From assembly GCF_019802055.1 (NCBI RefSeq), contig NZ_JAHVHW010000003.1:124001-188000 (forward strand): 64,000 nt of DNA, given 5' to 3'. This document shows positions 25,812-36,280 of the stretch, piece after piece (position 1 is the stretch's first letter; every line of letters begins with the position of its first letter). The position numbers were made by a program, and so were the translations under genes. This stretch comes from Ferrimonas balearica. Lineage in GTDB: Bacteria > Pseudomonadota > Gammaproteobacteria > Enterobacterales > Shewanellaceae. The notes under the pieces were generated by a model, which ran no database searches, was not told the DNA's origin, and was given only the letters and a program-made list of their open reading frames with translations.

Positions 25812-28800
25812 ATGAGTCGTTTTTCCCCCCTGGATCCGCCCGCTGGCGGGCCCAACAGCAAGCTTCGCCTGACTGGCCTGGTGGGGGCCGCCCAGTCCCT
25901 GGCCATCCATAGCATGGCCGGTCGGCACAGCGGCCTTACGCTGCTGCTGACCCATGACACCCCCACCGCCCTCCATCTGGAGCAGGAGCTGCGCTACCTG
26001 TGCCGCGACACGCTGCCGATTCTGCTGTTTCCTGACCGGGAAACCCTGCCATACGACAGTTTTTCGCCCCATCAGGACATTGTCTCCCAGCGTCTGGAGG
26101 CCCTCCACGCGCTGCCCGGACTAAAACGGGGCCTGGTAATCCTGCCGGTGCCCACCGCCCTGACCCGGGTTTCTCCCCCGGAGTTTGTCGCCGGCAAAGT
26201 GGTGCGTTTCGAGCAGGGCCAGACCCTGGATGTGGAAAAGCTGCGCCAGGACCTGACCCGCGCGGGCTACCACCATGTTGATCAGGTCCGGGAGCACGGT
26301 GAGTACGCCATCCGCGGCGCCATCGTTGACCTGTTCCCCATGGGCAGCGACACCCCGCTGCGATTGGATCTGTTTGACGACGAGCTGGAGAGCATCCGCC
26401 CGTTCGATCCGGACACGCAACGCTCCGAAGGTACGCTGGCTTCAGTCCGCCTGCTGCCCGCCCGGGAGTTTCCCACTGACGAGCAGGGCATCGACCGATT
26501 CCGTTCTCACTATCGCCAGCGCTTTGAGCGGATCAGCAACGAAGCGGAGTCGATCTATCAGCAGGTCTCCAAAGGGATTCTGCCCGGTGGCGTTGAAAAC
26601 TATCTTCCGCTGTTTTTCGATACCACGGCGACGGTGTTCGACTACCTGCCGACAGATACTCAGGTGCTGACCGTCGGCCCCATTCAGGAGGCCTGTGAGC
26701 GCTATCTGAGTGACGCGGAAGCCCGCTATGAAAACCAGCGGGTCGACCCATTACGCCCTCTGCTTGCCCCCCACGAGCTGTTTCTGCGCAATGAGGAGCT
26801 GTTCGGTGAGATCAAGCAGCGCGGTCGCATCCAGTTGGAAGCGGGTATCTCCGAGATTGCCAAGGCGCCTCAGGCCGATGTGCAGTCGGTCAGCGACATC
26901 GAGATCAACCACCAGTTGAAAGCCCCCCTCGCGCCCCTGCAGGAGAAACTGGCTCAATTCCCCCGCGTCCTCTTCTCGGTGGAGTCCGAGGGTCGCCGGG
27001 AGGCGCTGCTGGAACTGCTGCGCCCCGCTGGTATCAAGCCCGAGCCAGTGGAACACCTGACGGAGTTCCTGCAGAACGACCTGGCGATGGGGCTTATCGT
27101 CAGCCCGCTGGAGCACTCTGTGGTGCTGAATCGGGAAGGGGTGGCACTGATCTGCGAAGAGGAACTGCTCGGCAGCCGGGTACGCCAAAGCCGCCGCAGC
27201 CGCCAGCGCCGCAGCGTCAGTTCAGAGTCCCTTATCCGGAATCTGGCGGAGCTCAAGGTCGGGCAACCCGTTGTCCACCTCAAACACGGCATCGGCCGCT
27301 ACCTGGGTTTGGAAACTCTGGAAGCGGGAGGGCTGGAATCCGAGTTCCTGATGCTGGAGTACAACGGCGGCTCAAAGCTCTACGTACCGGTCAACGCCCT
27401 GCACATGATCAGCCGCTACAGCGGCGGGGATGAAGAGACCGTTACCCTCAATAAACTGGGCTCGGAAGCCTGGGACAAAGCCCGGCGTAAAGCGGCTGAA
27501 AAAGTGCGGGATGTGGCCGCCGAGTTGCTGGACATCTACGCCCGCCGTGAAGCCAAGCCCGGCTACCCCTTCCCTATGGATGAGGTGGATTATCAGCGTT
27601 TCGCTGCCGCCTTCCCCTTTGAAGAGACGGTCGATCAGGCCGCGGCCATCGGCTCGGTATTGCGGGATATGACCAAGCCCCAGGCGATGGACCGGTTAGT
27701 GTGTGGTGACGTTGGCTTTGGCAAAACCGAGGTGGCGATGCGCGCCGCCTTTGTTGCCATCAACGGTGGCAAGCAGGTGGCGGTGTTGGTGCCCACTACT
27801 CTGCTGGCTCAGCAGCACTACGAGAACTTCCGTGACCGTTTTGCCGACTGGCCGGTCCGGGTTGAGGTGATGAGCCGTTTCCGCACCGCCTCGGAGCAGA
27901 AGAAGGTGCTGGAGCAGCTTGCCGAGGGTAAGGTCGACATTCTGATTGGCACCCACAAGCTGCTTCAGAGCGACATCAGCTTCCCCGATCTTGGCCTGCT
28001 GATCGTCGATGAGGAGCACCGATTTGGCGTGCGCCAGAAGGAGAAGATCAAAGCCCTGCGGGCGGAAGTGGACATCCTGACCCTGACCGCCACGCCGATC
28101 CCCCGGACCCTCAATATGGCGATGTCCGGCATGCGGGACCTCTCCATCATCGCCACGGCGCCCAAACGCCGCCTGTCGGTGAAAACCTTTGTGCGTCCCC
28201 AGGAGGGTGCACTGGTTCGGGAAGCGCTGATGCGGGAGATCCTCCGGGGTGGCCAGGTCTACTACCTGCACAACAGCGTGGAGACCATTGAGGACTGCGC
28301 CAAAGAGCTTTCGGCCCTGGTGCCGGAAGCCCGGGTGGGCATCGCCCATGGCCAGATGCGGGAGCGGGAGTTGGAACAGGTGATGAGCGACTTCCATCAT
28401 GGTCGCTTTAATCTTCTGGTCTGCACCACCATCATCGAAACCGGTATCGACATCCCCAGTGCCAACACCATTCTGATTGAGCGGGCGGACAAGTTCGGTC
28501 TGGCTCAGTTGCACCAGCTGCGGGGCCGCGTGGGCCGCTCTCACCATCAGGCCTATGCCTACCTGCTGACGCCCGCCAAGAAGCTCACCAAGGACGCCGC
28601 CAAGCGTCTGGAAGCGATTGAGCAACTTGAGGACCTGGGGGCCGGATTCCTACTAGCCACCCAGGACCTGGAGATCCGCGGTGCCGGCGAACTGCTCGGC
28701 GACGAGCAGAGCGGTCACATCAGCAAGATCGGTTTCAGCCTCTACATGGAGATGCTGGAGCAGACGGTCAAAGCGCTGAAGTCGGGCAAGGAGCCTTCGC

Positions 28801-29282
28801 TGGACCAGATCCTGTCAGACCAGGCAGAACTGGAGCTGCGGATCCCGGCCCTGCTGCCGGAATCCTATCTGCCCCACGTCAACACCCGACTGGCCATCTA
28901 CAAGCAGATCGCCTCCTGCACCAGCGAGGACGACCTGCTTCAGGCCAAAGTGGAGTTGGTGGACCGGTTCGGTCGCCTGCCGGATGCGGCGGAAAACCTG
29001 CTGGCGGTCACCCGCCTTAAGCTGAAGGCCACTGCACTGGGCATCCGACGCATCGAAGCGCATGCCAAGGGCGGCAGTTTCGAATTTACCGAACACACGC
29101 CAATTCAGGCACAAACCCTGATTGCCCTGCTGCAATCCAACGCCGGTCGGCTTAAGATGGACGGGCCGACCAAACTGCGGTTTATGGACGACATTGAGGC
29201 GCCCCAGGCTCGACTGGACGCCGTCACCGAATGGCTTGAAAAGCTCTCGGTGGATATCAAACAAGAGGCCACGCTTTCGTGA
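25812..29282 (+). CDS. mfd: Transcription-repair coupling factor Mfd
   Basis: ATP-dependent translocase that removes stalled RNA polymerase and recruits UvrA to damage. The product has 1156 residues (E. coli 1148). It has an N-terminal UvrB-like part, an RNA-polymerase-interacting domain (VVHLKHGIGRYLGLE near 490), a RecG-like motor with GDVGFGKTEVAMRAAF and LLIVDEEHRFGV, the LRGRVGRSHHQAYAYLL motif and a C-terminal TRCF domain. The ATG at 25812 gives the expected MSRFSPLD start; its ribosome-binding site is poor, so the in-frame upstream region cannot be fully excluded. The stop overlaps csiV (GTGA). Confidence 0.97.
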   Translation: MSRFSPLDPPAGGPNSKLRLTGLVGAAQSLAIHSMAGRHSGLTLLLTHDTPTALHLEQELRYLCRDTLPILLFPDRETLPYDSFSPHQDIVSQRLEALHALPGLKRGLVILPVPTALTRVSPPEFVAGKVVRFEQGQTLDVEKLRQDLTRAGYHHVDQVREHGEYAIRGAIVDLFPMGSDTPLRLDLFDDELESIRPFDPDTQRSEGTLASVRLLPAREFPTDEQGIDRFRSHYRQRFERISNEAESIYQQVSKGILPGGVENYLPLFFDTTATVFDYLPTDTQVLTVGPIQEACERYLSDAEARYENQRVDPLRPLLAPHELFLRNEELFGEIKQRGRIQLEAGISEIAKAPQADVQSVSDIEINHQLKAPLAPLQEKLAQFPRVLFSVESEGRREALLELLRPAGIKPEPVEHLTEFLQNDLAMGLIVSPLEHSVVLNREGVALICEEELLGSRVRQSRRSRQRRSVSSESLIRNLAELKVGQPVVHLKHGIGRYLGLETLEAGGLESEFLMLEYNGGSKLYVPVNALHMISRYSGGDEETVTLNKLGSEAWDKARRKAAEKVRDVAAELLDIYARREAKPGYPFPMDEVDYQRFAAAFPFEETVDQAAAIGSVLRDMTKPQAMDRLVCGDVGFGKTEVAMRAAFVAINGGKQVAVLVPTTLLAQQHYENFRDRFADWPVRVEVMSRFRTASEQKKVLEQLAEGKVDILIGTHKLLQSDISFPDLGLLIVDEEHRFGVRQKEKIKALRAEVDILTLTATPIPRTLNMAMSGMRDLSIIATAPKRRLSVKTFVRPQEGALVREALMREILRGGQVYYLHNSVETIEDCAKELSALVPEARVGIAHGQMRERELEQVMSDFHHGRFNLLVCTTIIETGIDIPSANTILIERADKFGLAQLHQLRGRVGRSHHQAYAYLLTPAKKLTKDAAKRLEAIEQLEDLGAGFLLATQDLEIRGAGELLGDEQSGHISKIGFSLYMEMLEQTVKALKSGKEPSLDQILSDQAELELRIPALLPESYLPHVNTRLAIYKQIASCTSEDDLLQAKVELVDRFGRLPDAAENLLAVTRLKLKATALGIRRIEAHAKGGSFEFTEHTPIQAQTLIALLQSNAGRLKMDGPTKLRFMDDIEAPQARLDAVTEWLEKLSVDIKQEATLS

Positions 29283-30241
29283 AATATCTGCTTCCCCTGC
29301 TGGCGGTGCTGACCAGCGTCACTAGCCCATCGGCCCTGGCCGAGGATCCCACCTGGTTCGAGGTGGAGCTGGCGGTTTTTGCCCGGCCGGATCACAGCGG
29401 TGAGATCTGGGATCAGGAACAGCCCCAGGTGAAACTGGGCAATGCCCAGGACCTGATCGGCCCTGTACTGCTGCCGGATCTCAGCCAGTTTGAAGCCGCT
29501 CTGTCTGAGTGTGACAGCAGCGAGTGGTTGCTTGATCCCACCGGGTGTCAGGCACGCCAGGACAATGCCCAGGTTCAGATGCCCTCCCGCCTGCCCTCAC
29601 AGGCGGTGGCGATGCAAGCGGGCAACCCGCTGTCCGGTCAGCCCTACCTGCTGACCGCCGAACAGCTGCAGTTCAACGACGCGCTGAACCAGTTAAGCCG
29701 TCAATCCGGCTATCAGGTACTGCTGCACTCTGGCTGGCAGATGCCGGTGTATGGTCGCCGGGCCGCTCAGCCCTTCGCCATTTACGGTGGCATCAATTTC
29801 GGTGATCGTTTCCGCCTGGATGGCCACCCGCGCTTGGCCGAAGATGACCTGCTCTCCCAGTTGAGTCTGCTGACCCAGTTTGCGCCGCAAGCCCGCGGCC
29901 CCGAGGCGGTCTGGCAACTCAATGGCTGGATTAAGATCTACTTGGAGCACTTTCTCTTTATCGAGACGCGACTGGACCTGCGGGAGCAGGGTGAACGGGT
30001 ATGGACCGTGGAATCCCTGGAGCGGGACCCCAACGCACTGGAGGGTGACGTTACAGAGGTGGAGGAGCGTGAACCCTTCCTGATGACCATTCCGCTGGAA
30101 CAGAATCGTCGGGTACGCAGCCGGGAGATCCACTATTTCGATCACCCGAAGATGGGGGTGATTGTTCAGATCCGACGGATGGATCAGCCCCAGTCAGCGG
30201 AGGTTAACGCCACCGAGACCGACGCTCCGGTCAATCCGTAA
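29279..30241 (+). CDS. csiV: CsiV, periplasmic cell-shape and peptidoglycan-binding protein
   Basis: A 320-residue exported protein with a signal peptide (KYLLPLLAVLTSVTSPSALA) and the CsiV-type start DPTWFEVELAVFARPD. Its GWIKIYLEHFLFIETRLDL and LEQNRRVRSREIHYFDHPKMG segments are typical of the family. In Vibrio cholerae CsiV activates peptidoglycan assembly through LpoA and PBP1A. The start is GTG overlapping the mfd stop by 4 bases, so it is translated from the mfd message. Its end overlaps the convergent acyP by 11 bases. Confidence 0.88.
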   Translation: MKYLLPLLAVLTSVTSPSALAEDPTWFEVELAVFARPDHSGEIWDQEQPQVKLGNAQDLIGPVLLPDLSQFEAALSECDSSEWLLDPTGCQARQDNAQVQMPSRLPSQAVAMQAGNPLSGQPYLLTAEQLQFNDALNQLSRQSGYQVLLHSGWQMPVYGRRAAQPFAIYGGINFGDRFRLDGHPRLAEDDLLSQLSLLTQFAPQARGPEAVWQLNGWIKIYLEHFLFIETRLDLREQGERVWTVESLERDPNALEGDVTEVEEREPFLMTIPLEQNRRVRSREIHYFDHPKMGVIVQIRRMDQPQSAEVNATETDAPVNP

Positions 30242-30503
30242 TCTCAAAATCCAGATAGAGATCGTCGCCGTCATAATCGCTGACCAGCACATCCATGACG
30301 GCGGCCTGCTCTGGCCCATGGTGAGCCCAATCTAGCAGGGCCTCTACAGCGAGGTCGCCTCCCTGGGCCAGAATCTCTACCGAGCCGTCCGCCAGATTGC
30401 GTACGTAGCCGGTAACCCCCAGCCGCTTCGCCTCCTGACGTGCGGAGGCCCGAAACCAGACTCCCTGAACTTCACCGGTGACTCTCGCCACGATTTTCTT
30501 CAT
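30231..30503 (-). CDS. acyP: Acylphosphatase
   Basis: A 90-residue acylphosphatase that hydrolyses carboxyl-phosphate bonds. The catalytic Arg18 lies in GEVQGVWFRAS and Asn36 in GYVRNLADG, both intact. GAGGTGAAAA precedes the ATG. It is convergent with csiV. It lies about 120 bases downstream of the candidate small-RNA terminator on the same strand, so it probably has its own promoter. Confidence 0.96.
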   Translation of the reverse strand: MKKIVARVTGEVQGVWFRASARQEAKRLGVTGYVRNLADGSVEILAQGGDLAVEALLDWAHHGPEQAAVMDVLVSDYDGDDLYLDFEITD

Positions 30504-30623
30504 TTTTCACCTCGTTACGCCGCAGACAGGCTCCGCCAATTTATCTGGCATAAGAATGTTTTAGCGAAAGGAAGTGGGGTCGTCCAGTATGGATGGCCTT
30601 GAAGAGGCAATGAATTCACACCG

Positions 30624-30746
30624 AAAAAAGCAGCTAACGAAACCGCTGTTAGCTGCATCGGGCGACAAACGCAAAGGCTCGGGGGGTTGACGGGTCGTTC
30701 GAACCCGACAGTCGGACTCTCGTCCAAGCGAAATCCGAGCCTGCGA
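30624..30746 (-). ncRNA. Candidate structured small RNA (about 123 nt), family not recognised
   Basis: In the 329-base gap between ycfP and acyP the minus strand shows a complete transcription unit. A promoter lies at 30752-30779. A closing helix follows: CGCA plus GGCTCGG (30735-30745 region) pairs with CCGAGCC, a 2-base bulge and TGCG (30670-30682). Inside are two hairpins, TTGGAC-GAGA-GTCCGA and CGGGT-TCGAACG-ACCCG. The unit ends in terminator GCAGCTAAC/GTTAGCTGC with six T (30624-30656). It does not fit tRNA (no anticodon arm, T-arm-like hairpin not next to the closing helix), 4.5S, 6S or tmRNA. No credible open reading frame fits it. Function unknown. Confidence 0.6.
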
Positions 30747-30751
30747 GCCAC

Positions 30752-30779
30752 AGCATACTTGGCCACAACATTTATGCAA
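30752..30779 (-). promoter_or_regulatory. Promoter of the candidate small RNA
   Basis: Minus-strand TTGCAT (30774-30779) and TATGCT (30752-30757) with a 16-base spacer. The predicted transcription start is about 30746, just at the base of the closing helix. Confidence 0.6.
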
Positions 30780-30832
30780 CCGGCGAATGGCGCTATAGCT
30801 TAGAGGAATGACCAGTGTCGCCCGAGCAGCAG

Positions 30833-31393
30833 TCAGGCGGCGGAATCTCCGCTCTGCTTTGCCTTGAACTCCGCTATCCGTTTCAGGTGCGCGCTGATCG
30901 ACTTGAACTTGTGTTGCTGCTCCTCATCCCAGATCACCGGGTAATAGGGTGACAACTCCGATTCAATTCGCCCGGTATCCAGCACCGAATCCTGACGGGC
31001 CAGAATCACCAGCGAGCGCCCCTGGTTTTTGCGACGAAACTCGCTGACGCACTTGTTGCGGATATCTTCGTACTCTTCGGGGCGATCGATCTTGCCCGTC
31101 ATGTTCTCTTCCGGCCACAGATTGGGATTGAACAGAACCGAGCGGATCCCGCACAGGAAGCCAACGCGCTCCGCCCAGTAACCCCCTAACCCGACACCCA
31201 CGATAAGCGGGGCCGGGTCATCGGAAAGCTTGAGCTGCTTGTCCACTTCCTTAAGCAGATGCTGCATATCGTGCTTGGGATGGAGAGTGGAGTAGGACAA
31301 AAACCGCACGTCCTCCTCGATAAACTGCAGCTGCAGTACCTTTTCGTGATTTCCGGGGCTGGTGGCATCAAAGCCGTGTAGATAGATGATCAC
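30833..31393 (-). CDS. ycfP: YcfP-family (UPF0227) alpha/beta-hydrolase-like protein
   Basis: A 186-residue protein, colinear with E. coli Ycf[56 protein letters not shown] and [11 protein letters not shown] are almost unchanged. The fold is alpha/beta hydrolase, but the usual nucleophile elbow GxSxG reads GVGLGG, as in E. coli, so classical serine-hydrolase activity is doubtful. It lies 33 bases after nagZ on the same strand, the E. coli order. Confidence 0.94.
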   Translation of the reverse strand: MIIYLHGFDATSPGNHEKVLQLQFIEEDVRFLSYSTLHPKHDMQHLLKEVDKQLKLSDDPAPLIVGVGLGGYWAERVGFLCGIRSVLFNPNLWPEENMTGKIDRPEEYEDIRNKCVSEFRRKNQGRSLVILARQDSVLDTGRIESELSPYYPVIWDEEQQHKFKSISAHLKRIAEFKAKQSGDSAA

Positions 31394-31426
31394 CCGTCTC
31401 TCCTTGTCGCCCGATTGAGCGCCTTC

Positions 31427-32434
31427 TTAGTTTACGTCCCTCAAACCACCTGCCAGCGCTACGGCGCTCTGCCAACGGGCAGAGTCGGTCAGTTCGCTCC
31501 AGCCTGGCGCAGGTTGCCCAACCATCGCCCTTACCCGCTGCGGCACCTGTTGCCAGGGCGCCAGCACCCGGGCAACCGCCAGTGCAGCCTCACCCTGGTT
31601 GCAGATAAGCGCCACGTCGCAGCCAGCGGTCAGTGCGGCATGGGTGCGCTTCAGATAATTGCCTGCCCCGGCGGCACCTGCCATGCCCAGATCATCGGAG
31701 AAGATAAGCCCTTGATAGCTCAGCTTCTCACGCAAAATCTGTTTCAGCCAGATGGCGCTGTATCCTGCCGGTTTGTCACACACCGCCGGATAGGTAACGT
31801 GCGCAGGCATGATGGCATCCAGCTTAGCGCCGAGTGCAACAAAAGGCACCATGTCCTGCGCTTCAATCTCAGCCAATGAGCGATGATCCACCGGCGCAGC
31901 AAGGTGGGAATCAGCCTCTACACTGCCGTGGCCGGGGAAGTGTTTACCCACACAGGCCATGCCCGCATCGTGCATGCCGTCGATGTAGGCACCGGCCAGA
32001 GCAGTCACCACCTCAGGCGTGGAACCGAATGCCCGCTCGCCAATGACCTGGGAGATGCCATTCAGGTCCAGCACCGGGGCAAAGCTGAAGTCGATATCAA
32101 ACGCGCGCAGTTCGCTGGCCATCAGCCAGCCTAGCTCGCGAGCCCAGCTTTGTGCCTGATCTTGCTGCCCGTCAGCATTAGCCCATACTTGGCTGGCGGC
32201 CGGCAGTACGGTGAAGCCTTCGCGGAAACGCTGCACCCGACCGCCTTCGTGGTCCACCGCCAGAAGCAGCTCCGGGCGACGAGCTCGCACCGCTGAGATC
32301 AGTTGAGAAAGCTGCTCAGGGTCGGAAAAGTTACGGGTGAAGAGGATAAGGCCACCCAGGCTGTCGCAATCCAGCAGTGCTTTATCAAGATCAGTGAGTA
32401 CGGTGCCAGTCAGATCGGCCATCAATGGACCCAT
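31427..32434 (-). CDS. nagZ: Beta-N-acetylhexosaminidase NagZ
   Basis: Cytoplasmic glycosidase that removes N-acetylglucosamine from recycled anhydro-muropeptides; its products can induce AmpC-type beta-lactamases. The product has 335 residues of the glycoside hydrolase 3 family. DHEGGRVQRFREGF (61-74), KHFPGHG (164-170) and FSDDLGMAGA with the nucleophile Asp are present. The ATG at 32434 (MGPLMADL) is chosen over a TTG 12 bases upstream because GGAG lies just before it and the E. coli protein starts the same way. Confidence 0.97.
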   Translation of the reverse strand: MGPLMADLTGTVLTDLDKALLDCDSLGGLILFTRNFSDPEQLSQLISAVRARRPELLLAVDHEGGRVQRFREGFTVLPAASQVWANADGQQDQAQSWARELGWLMASELRAFDIDFSFAPVLDLNGISQVIGERAFGSTPEVVTALAGAYIDGMHDAGMACVGKHFPGHGSVEADSHLAAPVDHRSLAEIEAQDMVPFVALGAKLDAIMPAHVTYPAVCDKPAGYSAIWLKQILREKLSYQGLIFSDDLGMAGAAGAGNYLKRTHAALTAGCDVALICNQGEAALAVARVLAPWQQVPQRVRAMVGQPAPGWSELTDSARWQSAVALAGGLRDVN

Positions 32435-32532
32435 GCTACGCTCCAAAGGTAAAGATTTCAGTCATCGGATTGGGCTGTGCTGTGCGCTAGTGTACCATCC
32501 GGCTCAATAAGATGACGTGACAGGGAAGAGAG

Positions 32533-33906
<1,374 letters not shown>

Positions 33907-33917
33907 CGCAGAACCAT

Positions 33918-33951
33918 AAAAAAACGCCCGGCGAAATGCCGGGCGTTTTTT
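33918..33951. terminator. Bidirectional terminator between sdaA and cysB
   Basis: ACGCCCGGC-GAAAT-GCCGGGCGT with seven A before and six T after, in the 55-base gap of two convergent genes. Confidence 0.92.
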
Positions 33952-33961
33952 GGGAATCCAC

Positions 33962-34963
<1,002 letters not shown>

Positions 34964-34967
34964 TTAA

Positions 34968-34996
34968 GTTATAGCTATGCCCAGAAAACAAATCAA
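34968..34996 (-). promoter_or_regulatory. Candidate cysB promoter
   Basis: Minus-strand TTGATT (34991-34996) and TATAAC (34968-34973) with a 17-base spacer, 32 bases before the cysB start. CysB represses its own gene in enterics; no CysB box could be assigned by eye. Confidence 0.55.
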
Positions 34997-35269
34997 ATCG
35001 GAATAAGCATATGCACCACAGATTCGGATATCGCCCCCTTCAGCGGATCCTTTGGCTGCTCAGTTAATGCACTGCATTATTTCGCACCTTTTGAGGTTAA
35101 GAATGCGTGTCCGAGCGGGCAATTCTATGATGAAGGGTGTAGCATAGACGGGCTTGAATTTGAGTGAAGCGGATCAGACGCTTACTGCCGTACGAACGCC
35201 ATAGGCCAGTCACTTCCCTCGGTTCAGCAACACCGTTTCGGCAACAGAACAATACAGGTTAAGCCAACC
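34997..35269. other. Intergenic region between cysB and the coiled-coil membrane protein gene
   Basis: About 270 bases without a supported gene. A short palindrome GCATATGC lies near 35007-35015. No clear promoter could be assigned for the plus-strand gene at 35270, and no RNA structure or repeat was recognised. Confidence 0.5.
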
Positions 35270-36040
35270 ATGTCCTTTACCCTCGTGATGCTTCTGCTCG
35301 GTGCCCTACTGCTGCTGATTATTGGTATCAATCTGATTCAGCAACATAAAGAGCAAGTCGAGAGCGTTAAGCGCCAGGAGATGGCCAAGCAACGCGCCAT
35401 CATTGAAGAAACCGAGCAGATCCTCTCCATGGCATCGGTTCTGCCCTTTAGCAGTGCTTTGCTCATCACTCTGAACCAGCGGATCCTGGATGCTCTGGAT
35501 GCGGCCGTTACCATCGACCCGAAAAATGCCGATTTGGCACGGCGAAAAGGCGACATTCGGGCTCAGTTGAATGGGCTTGCCAAGAGTGCAGAGCAGACTC
35601 CGGCACTGGAGAGCTTTGTCGTGCCCCAGAACGACAAGCAGGTTCTGGCAATGGTGCAGACCCTCAAGCGCCTCAAGGCGGTTGTGCGCAATGAGCACAG
35701 CAAGTCCCGGATGAATCACGACCAGTATGTGAACGAAAACCAGCGCATCGAGCAGTTGCAGGTTCGCATCAACGCCACCGTTCTGTTTGAGCGCGCCCGC
35801 ACCGCCCTGCAGGCGGAGCAACTGGGTTCAGCCAAACAGCTGCTCTCCAAGCTGGTGGCCACACTGAACACTCATGGCGGCTCCGACCACCTGTTCAAAG
35901 ACAGCATGATGGAGCGGGCGAATGGCCTGCTGGGTGAGATCGACTCTCGCCAGAAAGCCAATCTGCATCAGGTCAGCAGCGAAGCCAAAGCACCCAAAGA
36001 CGATCTGGACCAACTGTTTCAACCGAAGAAGAAATGGTAA
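35270..36040 (+). CDS. Membrane-anchored coiled-coil/helical repeat protein, unknown function
   Basis: A 256-residue protein with one N-terminal membrane helix (about 4-23) and an otherwise hydrophilic, largely helical body. It is Gln-, Lys- and Glu-rich at 24-50, with TPR-like segments around 65-85 (LDALDAAVTIDPKNADLARR) and 165-200, and ends in a basic FQPKKKW tail. The helix orientation suggests a cytoplasmic body. It stands alone between cysB and topA, where E. coli has a different small gene. Its function is not recognised. Confidence 0.75.
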   Translation: MSFTLVMLLLGALLLLIIGINLIQQHKEQVESVKRQEMAKQRAIIEETEQILSMASVLPFSSALLITLNQRILDALDAAVTIDPKNADLARRKGDIRAQLNGLAKSAEQTPALESFVVPQNDKQVLAMVQTLKRLKAVVRNEHSKSRMNHDQYVNENQRIEQLQVRINATVLFERARTALQAEQLGSAKQLLSKLVATLNTHGGSDHLFKDSMMERANGLLGEIDSRQKANLHQVSSEAKAPKDDLDQLFQPKKKW

Positions 36041-36068
36041 GAGACACGGTCGTGTCCTGACGGATCTG

Positions 36069-36097
36069 AAACGCCCCCGATATGGGGGCGTTTTTTT
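36069..36097 (+). terminator. Terminator of the coiled-coil protein gene
   Basis: AAACGCCCCC-GATAT-GGGGGCGTTT followed by more T, 29 bases after the stop. Confidence 0.9.
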
Positions 36098-36118
36098 ATG
36101 GATGTCATCGCAGACAGC

Positions 36119-36237
36119 GCCTCTGGCGGTTGGTATGGCTAAGCGCTTGGACCTGTGCGGGAGCGGTCCTCAGGGGCCGCCAGAAGGCTTTCAGCCCCGG
36201 CGCGCTATAGCCTCCGGGGTGGGACGGCTCGTGCCGT
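36119..36237. repeat. Structured intergenic element with three consecutive hairpins
   Basis: Between the terminators of two convergent genes lie a long imperfect stem (36119-36129 with 36177-36188, core CTGGCGG/CCGCCAG) that encloses GGACC/GGTCC, then CCCCGG (36195-36200) with CCGGGG (36214-36219), then ACGGC-TCGT-GCCGT (36224-36237). It could be a REP-like palindromic repeat unit or a structured RNA. No second copy was recognised in this window and no promoter is clear. Confidence 0.4.
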
Positions 36238-36250
36238 GGGGGCGTGACAC

Positions 36251-36276
36251 AAAAAAGGCGCCCTTGCGGGCGCCTT
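36251..36276 (-). terminator. Terminator of topA
   Basis: On the minus strand AAGGCGCCC-GCAA-GGGCGCC is followed by six T; it lies 5 bases after the topA stop. Confidence 0.9.
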
Positions 36277-36280
36277 CCTG

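Noticed and set aside
30660-30746. tRNA-like segment with a GGTTCGAAC motif and a 7-bp GGCTCGG/CCGAGCC helix
   Set aside because: No anticodon arm is present, and the T-arm-like hairpin is separated from the closing helix by about 8 bases. Neither strand folds as a tRNA, so it was reported only as a candidate small RNA.
30833-31393. Loss of the GxSxG serine nucleophile in YcfP as a possible novelty
   Set aside because: E. coli YcfP has the same GVGLGG sequence, so this is normal for the family.
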